This document shows, in pieces, positions 20,969 to 34,474 of a stretch of 64,000 bases of DNA. The stretch spans positions 87,550,932 to 87,614,931 of the forward strand of contig JBOZIK010000001.1 of the NCBI GenBank assembly GCA_051453625.1. The letters run 5' to 3'. This stretch comes from Welwitschia mirabilis (taxonomy: Eukaryota > Gnetophyta > Gnetopsida > Welwitschiales). The notes below the pieces were generated by a model. That model saw nothing but the letters and a program-made list of their open reading frames with translations. It made no database searches and was not told the DNA's origin. Both the position numbers and the translations under genes were made by a program. The number at the start of each line of letters is the position of its first letter. Within the stretch, counting starts at the first letter, position 1.

Positions 20969-23490
20969 GAAATTTGCATTCTAATTGTTATAATTTATAA
21001 ATTCTTAGTCATTTTTTAACTCAAATTTGATATTTTCATGTAATATGTGTTATAAGAGATAAAATTGAGATATTTTACTTTTTGGAAGTTTACATAGTTA
21101 ATTTTCAACTAACTATGACATTACAATGCCATTTCCATTTGTAAAGTAGTGTTTTAACATCATATGATAGGTTGTCCTAGTCAACCATGAATCACATGCA
21201 TAAATTTAATGCTTGTAATAACTTCTCAATTTGAAACTAACCTAAGTGCACCTATAACAATCTCCTACAATGTCCAAACTCAAATAATACTAGTACTATA
21301 TCAATTTTATGCCATTTTAATATTCTGGAATTGAATTGAAGCCATTCTCAAGTATTAGAAGAAGATTTCCTACTTCGTTTCTCTCATATTTCTTTGCTTT
21401 CAAGTTGATCTTATCTCTATATTTGATTTGAAAGCCTTACATATTCTTAATTCTCATCTTTTGTTATTAAAAACATCCATTTTAGCATTCTACATCCTCT
21501 TACATTCTATTTTTCATAACCTTTTCCCCATTTTCATCCATCTAAAAGACATTACAAGGGTGATGAAGTGCATGAATGAATGATGTAGAGGAGGAGAAGG
21601 TATTAAATTTATATAAGAACTTAAATTGAATATCAATAAACATAGTTTTTATTTTGCTTAAAACTAAGAAGTGTTCTTTTATTTATGTGTTTTATGATTT
21701 TGTTTACTTGATTTATGTATTTTTATCATGCTTCTTTTTAAGTTTATCAGATTTCTTATAACATGTTGCATAGTCAACACTAGTAAGATTATTATAAATT
21801 TACTACTTATCATAGCATACTATAATTTTTTATGGATGGTTGTTAGAACTTAAAAAAATCATGTGTTTTATTACTCTCCTCTCTTCTTTTCTCTATGCTA
21901 TTCATTTCTTCCAGTACATTTTATTATGATTACACCTTTCTTCCTATGCAAATGATAATGAATTTTTATTTTCTTGTTTTTAAAAGTAGTATATTAGTTT
22001 TAAAATATATTATTTAAATTTTTCCAAAATCAATATTATCTATTTTTACATGGATTTATCTCTATTCTTTATCCTCTTCTTAAAATTAAAGTGAATTTAT
22101 AAATTTTAATACATGTTTTAATCATAATGCTTTTTCTACAACTTAAATGGTTTTGAAATTGTATCTATAGCTTTCTTTACTTTTTTATAAACTTTTATCA
22201 TCAATTAGTCAAAATCTAAATCTAGCCTCTAAAACTCATTTTTTAGTCATTTTTATAATCAAAGTTACAATTTTACTAAGAAAAAATTTTGAACTAGGAA
22301 ATCTTAATTTTTTTGTTTTTTCATAGCAAATTTTCCTATGATCATTGATGTGTTTTTAAAAATTCAAAATCCTATCTTGTAGTATCTTTTTCCCCTAATT
22401 TTAGAATATGTAACCATGATTTCTTACCTTTTATAATTTCTTTAAAATTCTTAGTTAACGTAAGGTTGACTACAATATTTTTAAGTTTTTTAAATGNNNN
22501 NNNNNNCATTAATGTTGAATGTTTAATTCTAAAAACTTATTTTAGGAAATATTCTAAGTATTTTAAAGTTTTAAAGAATTTCTTAGTCTATTATTCTAAA
22601 TTTTCTCTCTCACATTTCTTTGTCTTCTTCATTTATCTCTTTTTATTAGTTAAAATAACTTGAAACTAACTAAGTAATACTTTGATTTATAGACATTCAT
22701 ATGCTAGTTTTTATTAATTAATTATTAATTTAGAACTTAATCTATATGTATTTCTACTTTATAATTAATTTAGTAGTAAATAAAGTGTTATCTTTTAAGT
22801 TAAAAGTATGGAAACTTAGTGAAAATATCATTTAAGTCAAATGATTTCTTATGTCAATTTAAAGAATCTTATTCTCCAAGTGCTATATTTTGATTATACA
22901 TTGTTTTACATTTTGTAAATAATGGAGTGAGATGTTTAAATTACTTAATTACATCGATATAATTTCAAGTAATGAACATTTCAAGAAAAACTATATTTAT
23001 ATGGAAATGACTTTGGCAAATTTAAAATATCTAATTTATTCATGTGAGTTATAAATGATCTTTAAAATCATAGTAAATATTTACAAAATATTATTTATTT
23101 CTATTTTATTACATTTTCATTTTCACATCTCATGAAGTTATGATTTTGCACATGTAATTCTTTTTAATAATTATAAATCATGTGTTGTAACTAATTATAT
23201 ATCACATGAAAGAAATAGCTATTTTATCATGTAAAGTAATAGTTTCATAAGATAACATTTATATTTTTATATGAATCCATGTTAAGTATTCTATTAGTTT
23301 GATACTTATGTGCTTTCACTAATATCCAATTTGATCTAAAAGATTTCTTTATGCTTTAATTTCAAATTTTTATACTTCATTTTCTTTTCCTGAATTGAAC
23401 TTTTATGTTAAGTATACAATTATTACTATGAAGGCTTAGAGCATGATATTTTTACTTAAAAAATGAGTTTTTTTATATTTAAAATTGGTT
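20969..23490. repeat. Large direct repeat, copy 1
   Basis: Aligns by eye over its full length with 25012-27832. Example pairs: 21230-21300 with 25270-25340 (AACC, AAGTG, ACCTATAA, ATGCCCAAACT), 21340-21400 with 25380-25440 (TCTCAAG.ATTAGAAGAA), and 23268-23330 with 27640-27700 (ATGTTAAGTATTC...TACTTATGTGCTT). Divergence is substantial. No coding content. The left end lies in the N gap; a 10-N gap is at 22497-22506. Confidence 0.8.
22497..22506. other. Assembly gap (10 N)
   Basis: Short run of N. The second repeat copy has a 466-N gap at the corresponding place (26493-26958). Confidence 1.
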
Positions 23491-24417
23491 TAATCATCAA
23501 GGAATAATTTTATTTTTATGTGAGATATTATAACTTTCTTTGAGAATTTACATACACTAAATAAAATTATCTTGATTTAGATGATTTTTAAATTATAATT
23601 CCATTGATGATACCTTAAGTAATATATTATTCTAGCAAGACTTCTAGGTGCACACATTGTAATTCCTAATACTTTTTTATGTGTTTCTTTTTCTTTTCAA
23701 TATTGTGCATTTATGAGTAAATTTTGGATTCATATCAATAAACAATTACATGGTTATTTATCATTTGTATTATGTACTTCATGTTCACCTTTATTTAATT
23801 CATATTCTAAATGTACAGATAGTAAAACATTAAAAAATCAAAGAATGAAAAAATTTCTTTTTATTTGTGTTTTACTTTTTTTTAGAAGTTAAAAATATTA
23901 ATACTTTGTAGGTAATGAAATATGGCCTATAAGTCTCATGTAATTAAATTTAGAAGGACTATGAGCTTTGGGGAGGACCTAATCCTATTTGTTTTTTGAA
24001 AATTTTTAATCCAAAAAACATATTTTCATTTTTAATTTTGCTTTTTTCTTTAACAAATTATAATTAATCTATGTATTTTTCATCCCAAAATCCTATTTTT
24101 TAATTAATTTGATAATATAACTAGTTATTTCCTTAGTTTAAATCTTTATATTTATTCATATGTTTTATTTAATGCTTGATCATTTTTTATATGAAAGTCT
24201 TTATCTTCCATGTGTGAATTTTGTGTGATTTACTATCTTTTGTAATATTGTTTTATAACATGATATTTTGGATGTGTTTTATTTTATTGAACTTATGTTT
24301 ATATTTTTTCTTTTTTCTACAAATGAATTAAACTTAATAAAAATTTAAATTTAGTTTTTTGATTAATGAATAAAATGTTTAAATTTCTAATTTGCATTTT
24401 ACTTACTTTCTCCTATG

Positions 24418-24463
<46 letters not shown>

Positions 24464-25011
24464 ATACTTTCATGATTACTAGTATAGTTGCTTTATATGT
24501 TGTTTTACTTATGGGACTCATATTTAGATGCACAACCATTAAAATGGACTATAAATATCTTGATTATTAGTAAGCTTAATTTCTTTTATCATCATTATGT
24601 ACATGAGAAATACAAGAAGACTAGCTAAGGGATGTGATGAAGCCTAAATTTTTTAATGAAATAAGATATTAATAGTTATAATTTTATATTACTTTTTAAA
24701 CTATAATGCTGCACTTAGAGGCATTTTTATACTTTTTAAATGAAAGGGACATTTGAAACTCAACGAGATCAAAATAATGCATTATAATCCAGTTTGAGGC
24801 TATCATGATGATTATGATTAGGATATTAAGATCAAGAGTGAAACTATGAGGTATGGAGGACTACTTTAATTTAGTAGCTTTATCGATGATTCATTGTTTC
24901 TTTTCCATTATTATTTCTCATACACTTGCTAATGTGACAATTTTGACTTTTCTTAACATTGGATGCATGAATTAGATGACATTATATGATTTTAGGATAT
25001 TACCACCTTTG
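23491..25011. other. Spacer between the two large direct repeats
   Basis: About 1.5 kb with no recognised gene. It contains a TA microsatellite at about 24420-24460. If the flanking repeats are LTRs, this would be an unusually small internal region without coding capacity. Confidence 0.5.
24420..24460. repeat. (TA)n microsatellite
   Basis: About 20 uninterrupted TA units. Confidence 0.98.
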
Positions 25012-27832
25012 AAAGTTACATTCCAAGAGCTATAATTTATACACTCTTAGCAATTTTCAAGTCAAATTTGATGTTTTCATTCATATAAGTCATAACAGAT
25101 AAAATTGAGTTATTTTATTTTTGCAAGTATGGGTAGTTAATTTTCAAAATACCTATGATGTTGAAGGACAATTTCCATGAGTAAAATACCACTGTAGTGT
25201 CATACAAAAATTTTGTCTAATGAATCATGAATTACATGGAAAAATTAGATGGTTATAGTAACTCATCAGCCTGAAACCAATACAAGTGTACCTATAAATA
25301 TCCCATCAATGCCCAAACTTATATTATAATATTAATGTATTAAATATATTCCATTTTTAATGCTCTTAAGTTGAATTCAAGCAATTCTCAAGCATTAGAA
25401 GAATATTTTCTATTTCATTTCCCTCATATTTCTTGATTTCCAAGCTGATATTCTTTATATATTAGATTTAAAATCTTCTAAATTTATAATTATTATCTTT
25501 TTCTATCATACACATCCATTTTGAGCCTCTTACATCCTCTTATGTTCTTTTTTCCATTACTGTTTCCCTATTTTTATCCATTTTGATGGCATTGCAAGGT
25601 GGTGAAGTACACAGAAATGAACAATGTAGGAGGAGGATAAGGTATTACATTTTATAAATAATTATATTTAATACTAATAAAAGGGATTTTATTTTATCTA
25701 AAATCAATAACTTTTATTTTCCTTATGTTTTTATGCTTTTGTTTACTTGATTTATGCATTTCTATTATGCTTTTCTTTTAATTTGGTTAAATCTTTTGTA
25801 ACATATTGTATAGTTATTACTAATTAGATTGATATGCATTTAGTACCTATTATAACATACTACAATTTTGTATGATTAATCACTCTATGCTAAATAAATC
25901 ATGTGTTTTATTACTCTTCTATTTTTTTCCCTCCATTTTTCTCATTTCTTATACTACATTTTCTCATAATTATTTTTGTCTTTCTAAGAAAATGAGGATA
26001 AATTTATATTTATTCTTTTTAATATTCCTATATTGATTTTAAAATTTATTATTTACATTTCTATCAATTTAAAATTATCTATTTCTATACAAATTTATCT
26101 ATGTTCTTTTTTTTCTCTTCTCAAAATCAAAGAAGACTAGAAAATTTTTATGTATATTTTAACTATAATTGTTGTTCTAAAACTCTAATGGTTCTAAATT
26201 TTATGTGTGGATTCTCTTTATTATTTAAAAACTTTCATTCTTAATTAGTTATAACTCAAATGTGGCCTCTAGAAGTCCTTTTTCAGCCATTTATAGTCAA
26301 AGATACAATTTTTCTTAGAAACATTTCTGAATTGTAAAATCTTAATTTTCTTGTTTTGTCATAGAATATTTTTATGTAATTGTTGATATAATTTAAAACA
26401 TTTAAGGTTCTATATTGTAGTAATTATTGATTAATTTTCAAATATGAAATACATTGGTTTTTAAGGTTTACTTACTATTATTAGTCAAAATANNNNNNNN
26501 NNNNNNNNNNNNNNNNNNNNNNNNNNNNNNNNNNNNNNNNNNNNNNNNNNNNNNNNNNNNNNNNNNNNNNNNNNNNNNNNNNNNNNNNNNNNNNNNNNNN
26601 NNNNNNNNNNNNNNNNNNNNNNNNNNNNNNNNNNNNNNNNNNNNNNNNNNNNNNNNNNNNNNNNNNNNNNNNNNNNNNNNNNNNNNNNNNNNNNNNNNNN
26701 NNNNNNNNNNNNNNNNNNNNNNNNNNNNNNNNNNNNNNNNNNNNNNNNNNNNNNNNNNNNNNNNNNNNNNNNNNNNNNNNNNNNNNNNNNNNNNNNNNNN
26801 NNNNNNNNNNNNNNNNNNNNNNNNNNNNNNNNNNNNNNNNNNNNNNNNNNNNNNNNNNNNNNNNNNNNNNNNNNNNNNNNNNNNNNNNNNNNNNNNNNNN
26901 NNNNNNNNNNNNNNNNNNNNNNNNNNNNNNNNNNNNNNNNNNNNNNNNNNNNNNNNNNTTTTATGACATATTATGTTTATTTTAAAGTCTTCTAAAGTTT
27001 TTAAGGCCATTTTTCTAAATTTTCTCTCTTCCTTTTTTGTCTCTTCTTTATTTTATATCTTTCTATCAATCAAAATAGCTTGAAATTTATCAAGTATTAA
27101 TTTTATTTAATAAACACTTATATTCTAGTTTTTATCAATTAATATTTAATTTAAAACATAATTTAGATCTTTTGTTACTTTTATAACTCATTCGATGATA
27201 AGTAAAGAATTATCTTTTAAGTCAAATATATGGAAATTTAGTGAAAATCTTATTTAAGTCAAAACATTTGCTATGTTGATTTAAATAATTTTGTTTTTTA
27301 AGTTATATCTTTTGATTCTATATTATTTTTCATTTTTTATAGCATGGAATGATATGTTTGAGTTACTTAATTACATCCATCTCATATGATATCAAGTAAT
27401 GAATGTTTCAAGGAAAACTATATATTTACAAAAATGACTTTGATATATTTTACTATTTAAACTCTCTTATTTTCTTTTGTGAGTTATAAATTATTTTTAA
27501 GATCGAAGTAAACGTTTATAAAAATTTATTTATTTTTATTTTATTATATTTTATGTCTTATTTTATAATAATTATAGTCATGTATTATAATTACTTGTAT
27601 GTCACATGAAAGAAATAATCATTTTAACATTTATATATGAATTCATGTTAAGTATTCCATAAGTTCAATACTTATGTGCTTCCACTATATGTGCAATTTG
27701 ATGTAAGAGATTTCTTTATTATTTAATTTGAACTTTTTATTTTTGATTTTTTTTTCAAAGTTGAATTGTCATATTAAGTATACATTTATTTTTGTAAAGG
27801 ATTAGAGTTTGATCTTCTTAGTTTAAAATTGA
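25012..27832. repeat. Large direct repeat, copy 2
   Basis: Partner of 20969-23490 in the same orientation, about 4.05 kb downstream at the left end. It has a TATA-like element TATAAATA at 25293-25300 where copy 1 reads CTATAACA, which would fit the promoter of an LTR. No coding signal. A 466-N gap lies at 26493-26958. LTR pair of a non-coding element and plain segmental duplication are both possible. Confidence 0.8.
26493..26958. other. Assembly gap (466 N)
   Basis: Run of N inside copy 2 of the large direct repeat. Confidence 1.
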
Positions 27833-28208
27833 TTTTTCCCTTAATTTAAATTCCTCTCATTTAGTTTAGTGTATGAATGAACACTTATGTGTTTATCCAT
27901 ACTTATCTTCCCCTTTTTTTAGGGAGAACTAGGCTATCATGTCCTCTATTATTCCTATAAAGAAAGAAATAAGAATGTTAAAATAAAAGTTAAATAAGAC
28001 TATTTATTAAGGAAAATAAGTGAAAAATGTTTACTTTATTTATACTCTTTATTTTCTATATTAAAGTCTAAGAGGCTCTTGTTCCTCTTTGATATTTTAA
28101 ATGAGAGTGTTAGGCATATAAATGTAGTAGTATTTTCAATTGATGGGTAGACTATTTTGAGGCTTTGATGTAAGATTCTTCTTATTTATTCATCTTCAAT
28201 TAAATAAT
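27833..28208. other. Unassigned stretch
   Basis: AT-rich sequence with no recognised feature. Confidence 0.3.
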
Positions 28209-28448
28209 ATGAATGTTTTATTAAAGATAACAAGAATAATAAGGAATAAAAAAATAAAGGTACTACTTACACTCGAAAAACAAAAGACACTATTAGAAGA
28301 GAAAGAAAGTTCATTTTCAACCCTTCTCTTCTTAGTAGATCCTAAAAAAGGATTAAAGAAATTGACCAATGGCATCTTAGAGGGGTTCATGATAAAATCT
28401 ATAGTAAGGATTGTTTATTTAATGTTGGAAAATAAACTTCAACCTTAA
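28209..28448 (+). pseudogene. Unidentified short open frame before hairpin repeat copy 2
   Basis: 79 codons, ATG to stop, with a Lys/Glu-rich centre (LLTLEKQKTLLEEKESSFST) and a basic segment VDPKKGLKKLT. The opposite strand is also open over most of it, so coding is not assured. It lies just upstream of a 103-codon frame (28485-28796, His/Tyr-rich, ending in YYEFMRLIDQGKYPFYINK). That second frame corresponds in position to the tail frame at 14833-15060. Both may be debris of one retroelement protein; no family recognised. Confidence 0.3.
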
Positions 28449-28649
28449 TAAGTAAATTAGAGGAAAAGAAAAAATTTTCCATAGGTGAAATGTCCTATGT
28501 TGGAATCACCCAAGTATTACCACTTGTATAATTATTACCTTAATTTCTTTTACCTAGCTAATTCCAAATTCCATTCACATTATAGAATAATCCATCACCA
28601 TCCTAAACATTACCATCTATATCTTTCATCATGGAATTATTTCATAAGG

Positions 28650-29260
28650 CTCATTGATCACTCATATGATCCATTTTACTATGAGTTTATGAGACTTATT
28701 GATCAAGGAAAGTATCCTTTTTATATAAATAAGAATACAAGGTCTTTGTCATTTCATGATTTTTGGTTGATATTAGGTGGATTTTTTTATTTTTAAGATA
28801 ATTCTTTCTTATCTTTGAGTTCTTTTATTAAGGCTTACGTTTATTTGATGTTTTTAATTGGGAATCAAGAAAAGAAGAGGTAGTTTTTATACTTTCATGT
28901 TATATCTTCTTTTAAGTATTCACAGGAATGAGATCATTTATTTATTAGTCTAATAAGTCAATAACCTCTTTCATGTACCATTAATATTTTAAAAAAAGGA
29001 AAAAAATGCAAGAAAAACAATTCAAAGGAAAAATATTAAATCTTATCATTAGAACATTTATTTATGATCATTTCTATTAGGTTTAGTTAACTGCATCAAA
29101 ACTATGGATACTTACTAACAATGCATCTCTAATGATTCATTTATGATATGCGTACTATATTAGGGCTATGGAAACTTGCTAATAATGCAAAACTGACTTC
29201 TTTAGATACAACATGTTAAATATGTTAGAATAAAGTGTTGTAGAACAAAAAAATTAGAAA
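28650..29260 (+). repeat. Dispersed repeat with paired hairpins, copy 2
   Basis: Aligns with 15000-15650 in the same orientation. The hairpin pair is weaker here: TGCAT...ATGCA at about 29092-29126, and a second unit at about 29155-29190 with the same GGGCTATGGAAACTTGCTAATAATG core. Like copy 1, it follows a frame ending in YYEFMRL. Confidence 0.65.
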
Positions 29261-30422
29261 GAAGTAATTAGATACTTCTTATGATTTACTTATTTTAGTA
29301 TTTATTACTTAATATTTTTTAATACTCTTAATTTCTATAAATCTACTTTATTATTGCCTTGTCCATATTTAAACTTAGATCTATAATTAAATAAATATTT
29401 TCTAGATCATTACCTTAGTTTCATAGCCTCGTTCATTTGTGATATGCATGGTATAGTTTTATTTGCATTTTCATTTGCTTTATTTCCATTCATTCTGCTA
29501 TTCTATACCACATAAATTTATAAATACCACATGAATTCACCCTTTCATCTCTATAAAAAAGCATACTTGAAAGTACATCTATGTTTCTTTTCATGAGATC
29601 TCTTCTTTTATAAGTCATCATAGGATTAAATTAGTGTAGGTTGTTGTTTAAATTAATGATATTTAGGCTTAAATTTCATCTAAGTTTTATTTACTTTAAT
29701 CCTTTTATCATTTCATCACTTTACTCCTTATGTTTTTGTAATCCTTGCATCTTTTTCTATTTACTTTTCCAAACTTGAGAGCATTTACATCACAAAACGG
29801 GTATCACAATGAGCCTTAACTAGTGTCATTGCTATTTTTTCTATGTTCATCTTATACTTATTTAATTAGATTTTTATTCATATTCTCAATCATCTTAGAT
29901 TATTGTTAGGTCATGATGGTTCATGGAATTAGATTGTAATATGGTTTTTATCCATTTTTCACCTTGTTTTGACAATTTTTTTGTCATTTTTCTTTTCATA
30001 TTTTCCCCATTTTTATCTTTCTTTCTATTCACTTTTTATTTTTTTTCCTTACCTATCACTTTCATTTCCAATAATAATTTTTAAAGCCTTATTATTTAGT
30101 CACTTATTATAGAATCCCTTTTCACTTTTACCCTTTTGACATGCATTTTTAGACATAGATGATATTGTTTCAACTTTTTATTCCTTGCATGGAGTTCTTT
30201 TTAGCAGATTTTTAAGTTCAACTGTATGAAATGGCATCCATATCTTTTATATGTTATTTTAGTATGAATATTAAACCTATTAGTTATATATTTATGACAC
30301 ACCAAGTAATATATTATAAACTAATAAAATAAATTTATTTGTATGCTGACACTGAATGTCATAAGAGTGAATCTAGATCATGAAACTCATCATAAGTAAG
30401 TCACATTGAAGATAATTATTTG
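29261..30422. other. Unassigned AT-rich stretch
   Basis: T-rich sequence between hairpin repeat copy 2 and the LTR beginning at 30423; nothing recognised. Confidence 0.3.
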
Positions 30423-31853
30423 TGTATAGCAATAAACCAAATTTAACTAGGTAGAACCCAGTGTCATTCTCTATGGATATATATGATAACTAAATAAAAG
30501 AAACATAATTATTCTAACTTGCAAATGAAAAGAAAAACAAAATAAAAACCAAAAGAGTGAGATGAAAAGTGATCTTTGCTTGGTAACATAAGGAAATGAA
30601 GTGCTTCAAAGTCTAATGAATTAATCAAATACTCCACATTCGTCCAATGACTTCTGTATTCTAAAATACAACTAAAATCATCCAAGTCATTAAGGATCAA
30701 TGTGGAGGCATAATCTCATCTACCACATGAGTGCTGGTGAGTTATATAGTCTAACTAATCCTTCATAACCCTTCATATGCATAGAAAGTATGAATAAAGG
30801 TTTATCAAATCCATCAAATGAAAGAAACTACAAATATCATAGAATTAATCTCAAATAAATCACTCAGTACAAAAGAACTTAATAATAAAGTGGTTTTATC
30901 TAAACATTGCTAATACCAAATGAATGATCATTAATAATGAAAGAATTAAACTTACTTAAGAAAGAGCTTGACATAAAAAATGATAATACAAAATGAATTA
31001 TGCATTAAAAATAAAATGATGAAAATCTTATTCTAAAAATATACATTACATTAAAGAAGAAAGATGAAGATAAAGGATTCCTCAACTAGCTTTGGAGTAA
31101 TTCACCCCTAAGAAAGATGAACAAAATACCATGATGTTCTAGAGCTCTAAGTATTTCCCATATTATTTAACCAAAAGATCCATTATAAGAGGCTCAAGAC
31201 CCTTTTATAGACGAGATAAAGATTATAGAAATTTGTCATAATATATTAGGTAAGTGGTTAGTGGACAATTACGTAAGGAAGATTATATTAGGATGGTTAC
31301 TTAAGAGTAAGTTAATTTTTGGCATGTAATCTTAAGAAAAGATTCTTTATGTTCTTATGCAAACATGTTGATGAAATTACCTCTAACTAATAATTATGTT
31401 ATCAATGGTTATCATGTTATGCATCTTTTAAGTGATCATTCTTATTTTGCCATATGTTTCTATGACATGTTACTTTATACTTCCATCATATGTCACTAGA
31501 ATTAAAGGTTGAATTTGATTTATCATCTAATTAAACCCATAATAAAAAGTAATGAACTCCTTGAAGTAATATAGAAACATGATTTTTTCATTGGATTACC
31601 TCAAAACACTAATGGCATTGGTAGTCTTAGCCCATGACACTAACATTGTTTCCTAGAATTCCTTCAAGTTTTACAATATTCTTTAAGATCTAGAAATAAA
31701 CCTACTCATGTTAGGGAAAAACTCATATTTCATGAAATATAATAAAATATGTAGAAGACATTAGTTTGTAATAAAACAATGAATTTAATATTTCTTCCGA
31801 TGTGAAATTGATCAACTATACTTACTTAAAATGTTAATTTTTGCATGTAAACA
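30423..31853 (-). repeat. 3' LTR of the minus-strand gypsy element
   Basis: Aligns with 36307-37754 throughout, for example AACTAGGTAGAA near 30450 and 36330, AATGAAAAGAAAAACAAAA near 30524 and 36410, and CAAGTCATTAAGGAT near 30682 and 36569. The minus-strand sequence just inside it (about 31854-31866, GGTTAGAAGATG) is purine-rich, as a polypurine tract should be. Confidence 0.8.
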
Positions 31854-32549
31854 CATCTTCTAACCAGACATTTTTTAGTCTCTTAGTAAAACATGGATAA
31901 GAACATGATCAACATGAAAAACTTAACTAAGTGAAAATGTTAAAGTATAGAGATGATACCATTTCAAAAAATTTTAAATCAATTTTTAATGATTAAAGAA
32001 TCAAAATAAAAAAAGTTCTATAAAAAAAGATGCCATACTCCCTAACCAAACCAAACTTTGTCCTCAAAGTTAAAGAGACAAAAAATTTATACAAGGATCT
32101 TGAGAATAAGTTAAAGTGTTAAAAAAGGATTTTTCATTATAAGGATTTTCATACAAGGCTAATAGATTATTTTGACATAAGTATTTAGGAAAATCACAAT
32201 GCAATCTATGGGAAAGAAAAATACGAAACCTATTAAAAATTTGCATCATCCATAAATTTAAAAGATAGAATATCAAAGTTAGTGGATACATCTATTGAAA
32301 ATTTTATGCATTTTATTTTAAATTTAAAATGTATCTAAATGTTAAACAAATACGATATCTTCTAAGTAAATGTACAAGCAATAAAAAATCAGTTAAGTAA
32401 ACCTTCAAGTATATAATTTAAGAAAAGAAAAGACCAAAAAATCTCTATATCCCATTTTTTTAATTCCAATTTTTACCTTTTCCATGATTATACTTTATCT
32501 CTTATTTTAAGTATTTTAGATCAAATTGGACATCTAGTGTTATAACATC

Positions 32550-32700
32550 TCCTTCTAACATAGTTAAGCATGTTAATGTATGAAGCAGTTAGTGTTGCAT
32601 ATCCAATGAGTGTTTATAGCCCTAATGTAGTTGAACATGTTATAAAATAAATTATTAGAGCTAAATTACTAGCAAGCATTCATAGCCCTAATGAAATTAA
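32550..32700 (-). repeat. Dispersed repeat with paired hairpins, copy 3 (inverted)
   Basis: On the minus strand two units read CATTAGGGCTATGAATGCTT with GCTAGTAAT following (about 32664-32697), and CTACATTAGGGCTATAAACA (about 32595-32630). This is the same core as at 15505-15539 and 29155-29190. The flank at about 32800-32820 (GGTCATTGGTTCATTAGCC) corresponds to the TGAGCTAATGACCTC block near 15303 in reverse. Confidence 0.65.
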
Positions 32701-33736
32701 ATAAATCCATTTTTATATAATCATTATGTAATGTGCTTTTTGGAGAGGAGATATTTTATTTTCTTTTGATTACTACTTCTCATATTTAATTAATTTTTGA
32801 TGGATATGAAGGGTCATTGGTTCATTAGCCTAATCAAAATAAATTTTTCTCCTAAGATGTTTACAAAAAAAAAAAAAAAAAAAAAAGAGAAAATGAATCA
32901 TTAAAGTAGAATTAAAATTAATTAAAAAACATTTTATAAATAGAAGATCTTAAGTAAAACTAATTGTAATACATTAACTCAAAAATAAGAAAAAAAGTTT
33001 CTTGAAAAACTACAAGTAAACTTAAATTCTACCTAATTTGCAATGATAATATGATAATGTTTTATTGGTTTATTTCATTAAGGACTATCGATGAGGATCA
33101 TCTAATCTTAGGAACTTGTGGAAAAATGGAAGAGTAGAATGGCTAATGAACTTTATTTGGAATCATCAAAGTGAAAGGGATGGATAATGGATTTGAAGTA
33201 ATGATAATTTATTTAATTCCATAGGTGCAATTTTGTATTTTTTATATAAAAATGTTTAAGATAGTAATTCTAGAAGTAGAAGTGCTTAGGTGGTTTTAGG
33301 TGAGAAGGGGTATCAAGCATTAATATTCTTAACATTGTTAATTTTTCAAATATAAATCTATTTAAAAATAAAAATCTACTCTAAAATAAAAATCTAATTT
33401 AAAAGAATGAAAAGAAACCAAAAATTTCATAAGAAATTTTTAAATGAAGTCTAAGTGTGAAGGTTTAAAATAGTAAATGCAATGGTTGAATGATGTGTCA
33501 AGATTATAAAAAGCATTTTAAATTGGGAGAGAATCCATATCATGTTTTATGCATGAATCCATACAATTGGAAAGAACATTAACACAAGTAATAAAATTAA
33601 TGTATTTAAAATTAGAAATTATTTATTCTTCATCCTATTTTTATTTATTCTATACTTCATGTGAGATGTTATTTTCGGGTGAAGACAAAGATGAATTGTA
33701 GACATTGAAGAAGGCATATGATTATTAAGAAGTTTA

Positions 33737-34474
33737 TCAAAAAATTATTTTAAATGTATAAAGGATTTTTCATCATTGAGGTTTGAGTCTTGCTTAGAAG
33801 ATNNNNNNNNNNNNNNNNNNNNNNNNNNNNNNNNNNNNNNNNNNNNNNNNNNNNNNNNNNNNNNNNNNNNNNNNNNNNNNNNNNNNNNNNNNNNNNNNNN
33901 NNNNNNNNNNNNNNNNNNNNNNNNNNNNNNNNNNNNNNNNNNNNNNNNNNNNNNNNNNNNNNNNNNNNNNNNNNNNNNNNNNNNNNNNNNNNNNNNNNNN
34001 NNNNNNNNNNNNNNNNNNNNNNNNNNNNNNNNNNNNNNNNNNNNNNNNNNNNNNNNNNNNNNNNNNNNNNNNNNNNNNNNNNNNNNNNNNNNNNNNNNNN
34101 NNNNNNNNNNNNNNNNNNNNNNNNNNNNNNNNNNNNNNNNNNNNNNNNNNNNNNNNNNNNNNNNNNNNNNNNNNNNNNNNNNNNNNNNNNNNNNNNNNNN
34201 NNNNNNNNNNNNNNNNNNNNNNNNNNNNNNNNNNNNNNNNNNNNNNNNNNNNNNNNNNNNNNNNNNNNNNNNNNNNNNNNNNNNNNNNNNNNNNNNNNNN
34301 NNNNNNNNNNNNNNNNNNNNNNNNNNNNNNNNNNNNNNNNNNNNNNNNNNNNNNNNNNNNNNNNNNNNNNNNNNNNNNNNNNNNNNNNNNNNNNNNNNNN
34401 NNNNTTATCAAAAAATGATTTTAAAGGTATAACGGATTTTTCATCATTGAGGTTTGAGTCTTGCTTAGAAGATA
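33737..34474. repeat. Tandem repeat unit on both sides of an assembly gap
   Basis: A 67-70 base unit (TTATCAAAAAAT... to ...TTGCTTAGAAGAT) occupies about 33737-33802 and again 34405-34474, with a handful of differences. A gap of 602 N separates them. The simplest reading is a longer tandem array that the assembly could not resolve. Confidence 0.8.
33803..34404. other. Assembly gap (602 N)
   Basis: Run of N between two nearly identical repeat units. Confidence 1.

Noticed and set aside
20013-21019. Very long frames of 270-320 codons
   Set aside because: They consist almost only of N translated as X. The same applies to frames over the gaps at 22497, 26493, 33803, 35211, 39452, 50233 and 54911.
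24420-24460. TA run as an origin or cruciform element
   Set aside because: A plain microsatellite; no other supporting structure.
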